DNA from: CAYRJD01 sp965205925
GTDB lineage: Bacteria > Actinomycetota > Acidimicrobiia > Acidimicrobiales > Poriferisodalaceae
Assembly: GCA_965205925.1 (NCBI GenBank)
Contig: OZ242183.1
Span: 992,001-1,056,000 of the forward strand
Reading direction: 5' to 3'
Length of the DNA stretch: 64,000 nucleotides
Shown in pieces: positions 52,041 to 60,192 of this stretch (its first letter is position 1; each line of letters opens with the position of its first letter). The position numbers and the translations under genes are program-made. The notes under the pieces are model-generated. The model was not told the DNA's origin. It ran no database searches and was given only the letters and a program-made list of their open reading frames with translations.

Positions 52041-53435
52041 CTACAGGTTCGCTAACAGTTCGGCGATACCGAACGACATATCTAGCGACTGGCGGGCGTT
52101 GAGTCGCGGGTCGCACATTGTTTCGTAGCGCTCGCTTAACTGTTCGGTGCGAACCTCGTCGGCACCCCCAAGGCATTCCGTTACCGGGTCACCGGTGATT
52201 TCTAAGTGCACACCACCTGGCCAGGTCTGTTCGGCCTTGTGTACTTCGAAGTAGCTCTGCACTTCAGATGTGATGGCGTCAAAGTGTCTTGTCTTGATGC
52301 CGTCGGGCGTGGAGTATGTGTTGCCGTGCATCGGATCGCATTGCCACACCACCGGCTGGCCAGCGTCGGTAACCGCTCGCACGATCGGTGCTAAGCGTTC
52401 GGTTACAAATTCTGCACCCATTCGAGATATCAACGTCAAACGCCCAGGTTCGGTGGCTGGGTTCAGCGCCTTGCAAAGTTCCAAAGCTTCATTTGGTGTT
52501 GTGGTCGGACCTAATTTCACACCGATCGGGTTATGTACACCGCGCAAAAACTCAACATGAGCGCCAGTTAGCTCACGCGTGCGCTCACCGATCCACAGCA
52601 TGTGCGCAGAGCAGTCGTACCAGTCATTGGTAATGCTGTCTTGGCGTGTCAATGCTTCTTCATAACCGAGCAATAAAGCCTCATGGCTGGTGTATAGCTC
52701 CACTTGGCGCATGGCAGCATTCTCAAGATCTAGCCCACATGAACTCATAAAGCGCAGTGCTGCTGCGATGCCGTTGGCAACGCGGTCGTAGCGCTGTCCA
52801 GCAGGGCTAGACGCCACAAACTCTTCATTCCAGGTGTGAACCTGGCGCAGGTCGGCATAACCGCCGCGTGTAAATGCCCGCAGCAGATTCAACGTTGAAG
52901 CCGAAGTGTTGTAGGCCTCCACCAAACGTGCGGGATTAGGACGGCGCGAGTCGGCATTAAAGGCTGCTTCGTTCACTATGTGGCCGCGAAAACTCGGCAA
53001 GGTCGCACCGTCTTTGGTTTCGGTGTCGGAGCTGCGTGGTTTTGCAAACTGCCCTGCAATGCGGCCGATCTTCACTATCGGTAAGCCAGCGGAGTATTGC
53101 AATACGGCTGCCATTTGCAAAATCACCTTTAGGCGATCACGAATGGCATCAGCGGTAGACAAGTCCAGTGATTCGGCACAATCGCCGGCCTGGAGCACAA
53201 AACCCTTGCCCTTGCACACCTGAGCCAGGCTTGATTGCAGTCGGCGAGCCTCACCTGCGAACACCAGCGGCGGTCGCCGTCTTAGCTCACTTAAGGCTTC
53301 GGATAGTTTTGTTTGGTCAGGCCATTCTGGTTGCTGACCAGCGGGGTATTCTCGCCAAGATTCCCGATGCCAAGCGGGCTTAGATGTTGGCGATGTGCTA
53401 GCTCCAGAATCAAGTGGAGGCACAGCAGTGCTCAT
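52041..53435 (-). CDS. aroG: Class II DAHP synthase
   Basis: The 464-residue protein is a class II 3-deoxy-D-arabino-heptulosonate-7-phosphate synthase, as in Mycobacterium. It has the motifs VLQAGDCAESLD, VVWQCDPMHGNT and GGVHLEITGDPVTECLGG, which contain the metal-binding Cys, His, Glu and Asp. It condenses PEP with erythrose 4-phosphate in the first step of aromatic synthesis. It is convergent with the VWA gene and lies 12 bp from the sigma factor on the same strand. Confidence 0.96.
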   Translation of the reverse strand: MSTAVPPLDSGASTSPTSKPAWHRESWREYPAGQQPEWPDQTKLSEALSELRRRPPLVFAGEARRLQSSLAQVCKGKGFVLQAGDCAESLDLSTADAIRDRLKVILQMAAVLQYSAGLPIVKIGRIAGQFAKPRSSDTETKDGATLPSFRGHIVNEAAFNADSRRPNPARLVEAYNTSASTLNLLRAFTRGGYADLRQVHTWNEEFVASSPAGQRYDRVANGIAAALRFMSSCGLDLENAAMRQVELYTSHEALLLGYEEALTRQDSITNDWYDCSAHMLWIGERTRELTGAHVEFLRGVHNPIGVKLGPTTTPNEALELCKALNPATEPGRLTLISRMGAEFVTERLAPIVRAVTDAGQPVVWQCDPMHGNTYSTPDGIKTRHFDAITSEVQSYFEVHKAEQTWPGGVHLEITGDPVTECLGGADEVRTEQLSERYETMCDPRLNARQSLDMSFGIAELLANL

Positions 53436-53447
53436 GTCAGTTGCTGA

Positions 53448-54335
53448 CTAGCCGGCTGCTTCGTCGAAAGCGTCAACATCACGAAACTCACCATCGTTGG
53501 CGTGTTCTTGCAACTCTTCAATTGCGCGCTTGACCAAACGGCGTGCAGCTTCGGCCGTGACATTTAGCTCATCACCGATTTCACGGTAGCTACGAGGCTC
53601 CTCGTCGAAGAACCCAAAACGGCTAGCTACGGCAAAGCGCGTGCGTTGATCTAGTGAACCCATCATGGCTTCCACCACCTCACGGCGTTGACCTTGTTGA
53701 GCGTAGAAGTCCGGCCCAGGCATGTCGTCACCTATGAGGTCAATCAAGGTGCTATCACCGTCACCGTCGTTGCCAATGGTCTTATCAAGCGAAGTCGGAG
53801 TACTGATGCGCTGTAGCCATGCGTTTTCGTCGTCCAGGGCATCGTTATCGCCGCCGTTGTGACGCAACGCAGCTCGTAGAGAAGCCGAACGGTCAGACGG
53901 CAGACGAATCAAGCTGCCCTTCTGATCAAGTGCGCGACCAATGGACTGGCGAATCCAAAACGTGGCATAAGTAGAGAACTTGAAACCCTTACGCCAGTCA
54001 AACTTCTCGACTGCGTGCTCAAGACCCAGGTTGCCTTCTTGAATCAGGTCAAGCAGTTCAAGCGTGGGTGGCAGCGGGTAGCGACGCGCTATTGACACAA
54101 CCAGACGCAGATTGGCGCGAATGAAGTGATCACGCGAACGCTCAGCGATCCGGATGGCTCGGCGTGTTTCGCGTTTTTCGGCCGGAGTAGGTTCTACACC
54201 GTTTCGCACGGCTTCTTCTAACCGTTCGCTTGCTTCTCGTCCGGCTTCAATGCGCTTTGAGAGGGTGCGCTCCATCTCTGCGTCCAACAAGTCAACCGCG
54301 CCGATTTCGTTTAAGTATTGTCCAACTGAATCCAT
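53448..54335 (-). CDS. RNA polymerase sigma-70 family factor
   Basis: The 295-residue protein has region 1.2 (DSVGQYLNEIGAVDLLDAEM), region 2 (FIRANLRLVVSIARRY; DLIQEGNLGLEHAVEKFDWR; FSTYATFWIRQSIGRAL) and region 4 with the helix-turn-helix RSYREIGDELNVTAEAARR. The short length and conserved region 2.4 fit a group 2, SigB-like or primary-like factor. An acidic linker replaces much of region 3. It lies upstream of aroG and may be cotranscribed with it. Confidence 0.93.
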   Translation of the reverse strand: MDSVGQYLNEIGAVDLLDAEMERTLSKRIEAGREASERLEEAVRNGVEPTPAEKRETRRAIRIAERSRDHFIRANLRLVVSIARRYPLPPTLELLDLIQEGNLGLEHAVEKFDWRKGFKFSTYATFWIRQSIGRALDQKGSLIRLPSDRSASLRAALRHNGGDNDALDDENAWLQRISTPTSLDKTIGNDGDGDSTLIDLIGDDMPGPDFYAQQGQRREVVEAMMGSLDQRTRFAVASRFGFFDEEPRSYREIGDELNVTAEAARRLVKRAIEELQEHANDGEFRDVDAFDEAAG

Positions 54336-54638
54336 ATCAACCTCTTCTTAATTCGTTTTGCCGGCATGCAAACGCCAGCGCCTATTCGCTTAGAATGTGC
54401 CTAAATTTTGTGAACTCAGACCGCGCTGTACAGCACGCTCCCTTGCCTAGCCGTTCTTACGAGTTGGGCGACTCTCATTCCCCTTGCGAACGGCGTAGTG
54501 ATCTGGTGCGGAAGCCCCGATCCTTGAGCCTCGAAAGTATAACACTTACGAGCATGAAGTGTCTGTAAACGACATAGCATGATATGCGCATTTTTGATGC
54601 GAATGCAAGGGCACGGCAGGATTCTTGGCGAATAGTTT
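54336..54638. other. 303-bp divergent intergenic region (sigma factor/nadD)
   Basis: No gene was found. On the minus strand TATACT (54536-54541 on plus as AGTATA) preceded by TG gives an extended -10 about 200 bp upstream of the sigma gene, so its transcript would have a long leader. CGCAT/ATGCG around TTTTG forms a small hairpin near 54590. Nothing else recognisable. Confidence 0.4.
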
Positions 54639-55412
54639 GTGAAAAACTCTGAAAAGCCTGAAAAGTCAGCATTTTCGAGCACGTTTGGAGTGTTTGGAGG
54701 AACGTTTGATCCGCCGCATGTTGGCCATTTTTTAGCCCTAAACGCCGCCATTGAGCAACTGGGCTTGGGTCGTGTTTATGTGGTGGTTGCGAATGATCCG
54801 TGGCAGAAATCTTCTGACACAAGCATCACGCCAGCTGAGCACAGGTTGGCCATGTGCCAACTCGCATTCGCTGCTAGCAGTAACAGCGCTAGCAGTGCTG
54901 ACCAAGCGGACCATGCCTTGATTTCCGTGAGTGATTGCGAAATTGAGCGAGGCGGCGCTAGCTACACGATTGACACGGTGAAAGAGCTGATTTCAACAAG
55001 CAATGCTTCGACTACCCAGTCTGGATTAGGCCAGTCTGGACTAGTTCAATCCGGATTAGTAAAACCTGTGCTCATAGTCGGTGAAGATGTGGCTGCTGGG
55101 CTGGATTCATGGCATGGCGCAAGCAGTTTGCGAGAGCTAGTAACGGTTGCGGTAGTACGACGAAGCCATGAGTTGGCCAGACATCCGGTAGCACCGGTGA
55201 TACCCGCTGGCTGGGAGGCTGTCACGGTGACATTGGATTTATCGGTAGCAATCGACTCTCAGATGGTTGTAGACGTGGCTAGCACAGCCATCCGGCGGCA
55301 AATTGCAGATGGCTGTTTGCCTACTGGCATAGTTGAGCCAGCAGTCATGGACTACATCTCTTCCAACGGGTTCTACTCGCAAGCCTCTACTCTCAGACCC
55401 GGTGATTTGTAG
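54639..55412 (+). CDS. nadD: Nicotinate-nucleotide adenylyltransferase
   Basis: The 257-residue protein has the nucleotidyltransferase motif GVFGGTFDPPHVGH at residues 17-30 and the NadD-specific NDPWQKSSDTSITPAEHRL segment. It makes nicotinate adenine dinucleotide for NAD synthesis. It is longer than usual (about 200-215) because of a GTG-started N-terminal extension of 15 residues and insertions, including a 15-nt repeat (55017-55061) encoding QSGLG-QSGLV-QSGLV. RsfS is encoded next, the usual partner order. Confidence 0.94.
   Translation: MKNSEKPEKSAFSSTFGVFGGTFDPPHVGHFLALNAAIEQLGLGRVYVVVANDPWQKSSDTSITPAEHRLAMCQLAFAASSNSASSADQADHALISVSDCEIERGGASYTIDTVKELISTSNASTTQSGLGQSGLVQSGLVKPVLIVGEDVAAGLDSWHGASSLRELVTVAVVRRSHELARHPVAPVIPAGWEAVTVTLDLSVAIDSQMVVDVASTAIRRQIADGCLPTGIVEPAVMDYISSNGFYSQASTLRPGDL
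55017..55061. repeat. 15-nt minisatellite in nadD
   Basis: Three units beginning CAGTCTGGATTAG, CAGTCTGGACTAG and CAATCCGGATTAG encode QSGLG/QSGLV/QSGLV. Confidence 0.9.
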
Positions 55413-55420
55413 ATCCAGTG

Positions 55421-55450
55421 GCTTGTAGACATAGCAGCTTGCAGGCATAG
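55421..55450. repeat. Two-copy direct repeat, 16-nt period, nadD-rsfS gap
   Basis: GCTTGTAGACATAG (55421) and GCTTGCAGGCATAG (55437) lie directly after the nadD stop; the final G at 55450 is the first base of the rsfS GTG start. Confidence 0.85.
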
Positions 55451-55893
55451 TGTCATCAGCAGAACCATCGCCCCCAACCGAGCCGGCCTCACAGCAAGCA
55501 GCTGCAAAACAAGCCGAACAAGGTCTGACCGATCAGACCAAACCGGTAGCTGTGCCTCCGTTAGTGCAAGCCGCCATGAAGGGTGCCTCTGACATGAGCG
55601 GCAGTGAGATTGTTGCTCTTTTTGTTGGCGAAGTGTTGGCCATAACGGATTGGTTTGTAATTACCAGCGCCCAAACCGCTCGGCAGGTGCGTCGCATCGC
55701 GGAGGTGGTTGAGGAATCTGTAAAAGCTGCCGGTGGGCAAGGGCCGTTGAGGATTGAAGGGTTAGACCTAGCGCAGTGGGTACTGGTGGATTTCGGTGAG
55801 TTTGTGGTTCACGTTTTTGAGGAACGAACCCGCAGTCACTACAACCTTGAGCGACTCTGGTCTGACATGGTACGCATCGAGCTCAATGCATGA
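55450..55893 (+). CDS. rsfS: Ribosomal silencing factor RsfS
   Basis: The 147-residue protein has the Iojap/RsfS core: GSEIVALFVGEVLAITDWFVITSA, then GLDLAQWVLVDFGEFVVHVF and a YNLERLWSD C-terminal motif. It binds L14 and blocks subunit joining during starvation. It has a Pro/Ala/Gln-rich N-terminal extension of about 40 residues before the conserved part. The start is GTG, 37 bp after nadD. It is convergent with the second CoxL-type gene. Confidence 0.94.
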   Translation: MSSAEPSPPTEPASQQAAAKQAEQGLTDQTKPVAVPPLVQAAMKGASDMSGSEIVALFVGEVLAITDWFVITSAQTARQVRRIAEVVEESVKAAGGQGPLRIEGLDLAQWVLVDFGEFVVHVFEERTRSHYNLERLWSDMVRIELNA

Positions 55894-55902
55894 AGTGCAG
55901 TT

Positions 55903-58176
55903 TTACGCGTTGAGCGTCTCCCAGACTCTTTGCGGTGTGATCGGCATCTCAACATGGCGAACGCCTAGGTGAGACAAAGCATCAACTACTGCGTTTTGAA
56001 CCGCTGGCGTTGATCCGATAGTCGCCGACTCACCGATTCCCTTTGCTCCTAGCGGATTAATAGGCGTCGAGGTTTCCATCGGAACACGCTCAAAGCTGGG
56101 GAACTCCGAGGCAGCCGGGAATAGGTAATCGCTAAACGTGGCAGTTAGTGGATTGCCGTCCGGATCGTATATGAACTCCTCATATAGAGCTTGCGATATT
56201 CCCTGAGCCGCTCCGCCATGCACCTGGCCTGCAACCAGTAACGGATTCACCATCACTCCACAGTCATCACAAGCAATGTGTCGTAAAACCGATGTCTCTC
56301 CGGTGTCGGTGTCAACCTCCACCACGCACACATGCGCACCAAAGGGAAAGGTCGATCCTTCCGGTGCAAAAACATGCTCTGCCAACAATGTGGCTTGTGA
56401 TGAGTCGTCGTCAGCAGAACCGCTCGTCACCTCAGCAGCGATCTGCGACCAGTTCGCGGTGACTGTGGGAGTGCCAATCACATGAAAAACTCCGCGCTCA
56501 GCATCTAGCGTTACGTCGTCTTTGGCGGCTTCAAGCAGGTTGGCAGCATGCTCAGTGGCTTGGCTAATCAGCTCGTATGTGGCTTCGCGCACCGCACTGC
56601 CACCGTTTTGCAATGACTTAGAGCCACCGGTGCCCCAGCCTTTAGCAACGTCGTCGGTGTCGCCATGACGTACCTCAACCTTATCCATATCGATACCGGT
56701 CAGTTCGCTAGCGATCATGGCGAAGGTGGTGTGATGACCTTGACCGTGTGACGAGCTACCAGTGCGCACTAAGCACGACCCGTCTTGACGCAACTCGATG
56801 GAGCCGAATTCTTTCTCACGCACAGGATTAGTGATCTCGACATAAGCCGACAGGCCGATTCCTAGCTGCTTGACATCACCGGCCTGGCGACGCTGTTTTT
56901 GCTCGGAGCGCAGGGTTTCGTAGCCAGCTGCGGTTAGTGCTTTGGTAAGCGCTGTGTCGTAATCGCCAGAGTCGTAAGTCGTGCCGATCGCAGTTTTAAA
57001 CGGAAATGCATCGGCGGCTATGAAATTGCGTCGTCGAATTTCGCTGGGATCCATGCTGATTTCGGCAGCAAACACGTCGATGGTTCTTTCAATTGCCGCC
57101 GCAGCTTCTGGGCGCCCAGCGCCGCGATATGCGGCTAGCGGGCATGAGTTCGTAACGATCGACTGGCTCTCAAAGGTAACCGAAGCTATGTCGTAGACAC
57201 CGCTAGTCATAGTCAGAGTCATGCGTGGTAGCACGCCACCGATCTCTGGGTAGGCGCCCGCATCCTGCACGACTTGCAAGTGATAAGCGGTGATGTTGCC
57301 GTCTTTGTCGCCACCCATCTTGGCGTACTGAACCTGACCTCGCCCGTGTCCTAGATCGAGCATTGACTCGGTGCGAGTTTCTTGCCACAAAGCTGGCCGG
57401 TCCAACGTGCGCGCAACCCAGCAACACAGCACCTCAGACGGATATTGACCGTTCTTGGCACCAAACCCTCCACCCACATCTGGAGCAATCACACGTACCT
57501 GTTCGCGCTCAAGGTCAAATGTTCTAGCTAAGCCGTCACGGGTGCCATGAGCATTTTGAGTTGAAGACCATTTTGTTAGACGGCCGTCTTCCCACACAGC
57601 AAGCGCCCCGCGCGGCTCAAGCGGGCAAGGGGCAACCTTGTTGTTGACGATGCGCTGGGTAACTACTACCTCGCAGTCGGCAAAAGGATCGCCTTCGGAT
57701 TCATTAGGGAAACCGCCCGCCACGTTTGTACCAGCATCCTCAAACAGCAGTGGTGCATCTTTGCGCAGAGCGCTTTCGGCATCCACTACAGCAGGAAGCG
57801 GTTCGTAATCAACTTCGACCAACTCTGCAGCATCGGCTGCTTGCGACTGGGTTTCAGCACTCACGATCGCCACTATTTCACCGACGTAGCGCACCTTCAC
57901 CGATGCAATGCGTGGGCGACTCATCTTGTCGTTGAACAAGGGCAATGCCGCTGCGGGTTCTACGTCAACGTCTTCTGCGGTCCAAACCGCGACCACTCCT
58001 GGCGCAGTTTTGGCCGCCGAGATGTCAATGCTTGTTATGCGCGCATGCGCCACCGGGCTACGCACATAAGTGACGTAGACCATGTTGTCTATTAAGTGGT
58101 CATGAACGTACTTGCCGCCAACGGTGAGAAATTGCGGGTCTTCAGTACGTAAAACGCTGGTTCCAAGGATGCTCAT
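55903..58176 (-). CDS. CoxL-type molybdenum hydroxylase large subunit, second copy, form II
   Basis: The 757-residue protein parallels the one at 937. It has the hammerhead domain (SILGTSVLRTEDPQFLTVGG), molybdopterin motif GGGFGAK near 235, active-site loop AYRGAGR near 349, GQGHHTTFAMI and the C-terminal GAKGIGESAT with the catalytic Glu. The form II loop argues against a true CO dehydrogenase. No CoxM or CoxS-type gene is adjacent. The two copies are clearly paralogous but well diverged, so different substrates are likely. Confidence 0.92.
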   Translation of the reverse strand: MSILGTSVLRTEDPQFLTVGGKYVHDHLIDNMVYVTYVRSPVAHARITSIDISAAKTAPGVVAVWTAEDVDVEPAAALPLFNDKMSRPRIASVKVRYVGEIVAIVSAETQSQAADAAELVEVDYEPLPAVVDAESALRKDAPLLFEDAGTNVAGGFPNESEGDPFADCEVVVTQRIVNNKVAPCPLEPRGALAVWEDGRLTKWSSTQNAHGTRDGLARTFDLEREQVRVIAPDVGGGFGAKNGQYPSEVLCCWVARTLDRPALWQETRTESMLDLGHGRGQVQYAKMGGDKDGNITAYHLQVVQDAGAYPEIGGVLPRMTLTMTSGVYDIASVTFESQSIVTNSCPLAAYRGAGRPEAAAAIERTIDVFAAEISMDPSEIRRRNFIAADAFPFKTAIGTTYDSGDYDTALTKALTAAGYETLRSEQKQRRQAGDVKQLGIGLSAYVEITNPVREKEFGSIELRQDGSCLVRTGSSSHGQGHHTTFAMIASELTGIDMDKVEVRHGDTDDVAKGWGTGGSKSLQNGGSAVREATYELISQATEHAANLLEAAKDDVTLDAERGVFHVIGTPTVTANWSQIAAEVTSGSADDDSSQATLLAEHVFAPEGSTFPFGAHVCVVEVDTDTGETSVLRHIACDDCGVMVNPLLVAGQVHGGAAQGISQALYEEFIYDPDGNPLTATFSDYLFPAASEFPSFERVPMETSTPINPLGAKGIGESATIGSTPAVQNAVVDALSHLGVRHVEMPITPQRVWETLNA

Positions 58177-58237
58177 GGGGTCTGTCTAGCGTGCGCGGCG
58201 GGCTATGACTTACCAAACTTTGCTTACAGGGACTAAC

Positions 58238-58293
58238 CGACTGCTCATCGACACAGGCCTTGGCTGTGTCTGATTCGCGCCGGTAAGCAGTCG
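58238..58293. promoter_or_regulatory. Nested inverted repeat upstream of the second CoxL-type gene
   Basis: An outer 8-bp stem (CGACTGCT at 58238-58245, AGCAGTCG at 58286-58293) encloses an inner 7-bp stem (GACACAG at 58250-58256, CTGTGTC at 58264-58270). It lies 4 bp past the DUF3048 stop and about 60 bp before the CoxL-type start on the same (minus) strand. There is no T-run. It could be a partial terminator or a leader structure. Confidence 0.55.
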
Positions 58294-58296
58294 TCG

Positions 58297-59394
58297 TTAA
58301 CTGACTACGTTGGCGCTGCCTACTCGAGCCAAGCCAACCCAGGTCGATCCGGGAGCAAGCTTCATTGTCTCGCCGCTGGGATAGAAGAACTGCGTTACTG
58401 CTGTGCTAGAGGCTCGTTGCCAGGTTGCATTCGTCGCGCGTCCGCCACTTAGGACCAGAGCCTCACCCGTGCCAACCAGGTGAGGTTCAGGAGTGATACT
58501 TGAGGCCGCGCTCTGGCCGTAAGCAACAAACTGCACAATCACATTTGTCGGGGAGATGCGAGCACCCGAATAGTCGAAATGAGCATTGCCATAATGGGTG
58601 CGGTCATAGCTCGCGGTGGTCGGGTTCCAGCGGTATTTCACCGGTGTACTACCGAAGTCGATGTCCACACCACCTGCTGCAATGGAGTTAGCGGGCTGTT
58701 CGTTAGCCGTGCGGTACTGAAACAGTGCTGGGGGAGTGCCACCCTCACCAGGGCGTGCACCATAAAGCAGTTCCGTTGAGGTAACCAGGTTGTGCGGTGC
58801 GTACTTGTCCGAGGTGCGTGAAAAGACAGTCCTACCAATATTGCGGTCGCTGACCACGATGGCGTCTTCGCGGCGCAACAGGCTCCACACGGCCTCATTG
58901 GCGCCCGAGTTAACGAATATCGGTTTGTTCAGATTACGTAGCAGGTCAAAGTCTCCGGTACGCGCTGAGCGGATTGGACCGATTCGTTGTGCATCCTGGC
59001 TATGAAACACGGCTGCAAAGCGTGTAATGGAACCTTCCACGATCTCTTCAAACACGACATCGGCTTGGTTCAACCCCCACTGTGGAGAAGCGTTTACGTG
59101 GTTATCGATTTTGACGACTGCTGCTGGTCGAGTGATTGTCGTTGCTGTCTCTAAGCCGGTTAGCTGTGCCAAGATCGGCGGCAAAGTTGTGGTGGTTGTA
59201 GTCGTGGGCGGCAAAGTTGTGGTGGTTGGCGCAGCCGTAGTGGGTGTTGGTGAGCTAGTTGTGGCTGCCGAAACGGAGGTGCCACCGCCACTGCATGCAG
59301 CAGATAGGGCAACAAGTGCGGTCAGTGCCAAGAAGGAAGCACTGGTTTTTCCGAAAATTCTCCCGAACTTGGGAGTGGACATTTTGGCGCGCAT
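58297..59394 (-). CDS. DUF3048 (YerB-like) lipoprotein
   Basis: The 365-residue protein has a signal sequence ending in the lipobox LSAAC (Cys34), then a low-complexity Thr/Pro linker (TTTTLPPTTTTTTTLPP), then the DUF3048 domain, with RPAAVVKIDNHVNASPQWGL and QRIGPIRSARTGDFDLL being diagnostic. It is anchored outside the membrane; YerB-type proteins have no agreed function. Two close ATGs (residues 1 and 5) could start it. Confidence 0.92.
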   Translation of the reverse strand: MRAKMSTPKFGRIFGKTSASFLALTALVALSAACSGGGTSVSAATTSSPTPTTAAPTTTTLPPTTTTTTTLPPILAQLTGLETATTITRPAAVVKIDNHVNASPQWGLNQADVVFEEIVEGSITRFAAVFHSQDAQRIGPIRSARTGDFDLLRNLNKPIFVNSGANEAVWSLLRREDAIVVSDRNIGRTVFSRTSDKYAPHNLVTSTELLYGARPGEGGTPPALFQYRTANEQPANSIAAGGVDIDFGSTPVKYRWNPTTASYDRTHYGNAHFDYSGARISPTNVIVQFVAYGQSAASSITPEPHLVGTGEALVLSGGRATNATWQRASSTAVTQFFYPSGETMKLAPGSTWVGLARVGSANVVS

Positions 59395-59461
59395 AAATTT
59401 GAGAGTACGCGAGCTCGTCTGTGATTTCGCGGCAGGTGCGCTGACTGGCGCGCTACTGCAA

Positions 59462-60157
59462 CTAGAAAACCTCTAGGTGTTCCATCACGGCATCAATTAG
59501 TCCAAAGTTTTTTGGCGTAGCGAAATGGTCGCAGTTAGCCAGCTCTGTGTAACTGGAGTTTGCTAGAGCTTCCAGCAGCGGGTCTGCTGGTCCAGCAAAA
59601 TCTTCGGTACCCAGTACTACTCTCACCGGATGTGTGATGACGGCAAACTGCTTTTCACCCAACGGATGATGCTTACGCTTCATAAACGCCGCTAGGGCCT
59701 GTCCGTCTTGATCTGGTTCTGCCGCATAGCGAGCAAACGTTTGCGCATGTACGTCAGAGTCGTCGGCTTCACCGGTGATTCCGCGAATGATCCGCTCAGC
59801 CGATTCCTCGTCGCGCTCAAACAGATTGCGTCCTACGCCGGCTACCACTAGTCGCCGGAAGCATTCCGGTGCAATGGCAGTCATGCACAACAACGTGCGC
59901 GCTCCCATAGAAAACCCCACTCCGTCCACCTGTCGACCTTCACCGACTTCGCTCACTAACCGCCCCACCAGTTTTTGCTCCATATCGGCGTAGTCGGCAG
60001 GGTCGTGATGTTTTTCGGCGGTTCCATGGCCGGGCATGTCCCAAGCGATTACCTCGCGTCCAGCATCGGCAAGCAAATCCATTATTCCGGTAGGACGCCA
60101 GGTTGATTCCACCGAACCGGTGAAACCGTGAAGTAAGAGCACAGGATTGTCAGACAC
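59462..60157 (-). CDS. Alpha/beta hydrolase
   Basis: The 231-residue protein starts with PVLLLHGFTGS, carries the nucleophile in GFSMG near residue 84 and has a likely catalytic His in NCDHFATPKN near 213. Its short length and AWDMPGHGTAEKHHD segment resemble MenH-type and related small hydrolases, but there is no menaquinone gene nearby. Substrate unknown. It is divergent from the AtuA-family gene, 35 bp away. Confidence 0.85.
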   Translation of the reverse strand: MSDNPVLLLHGFTGSVESTWRPTGIMDLLADAGREVIAWDMPGHGTAEKHHDPADYADMEQKLVGRLVSEVGEGRQVDGVGFSMGARTLLCMTAIAPECFRRLVVAGVGRNLFERDEESAERIIRGITGEADDSDVHAQTFARYAAEPDQDGQALAAFMKRKHHPLGEKQFAVITHPVRVVLGTEDFAGPADPLLEALANSSYTELANCDHFATPKNFGLIDAVMEHLEVF

Positions 60158-60192
60158 GCTGCAAGTCTTACACGCCGCACTACCTTGCGGTT

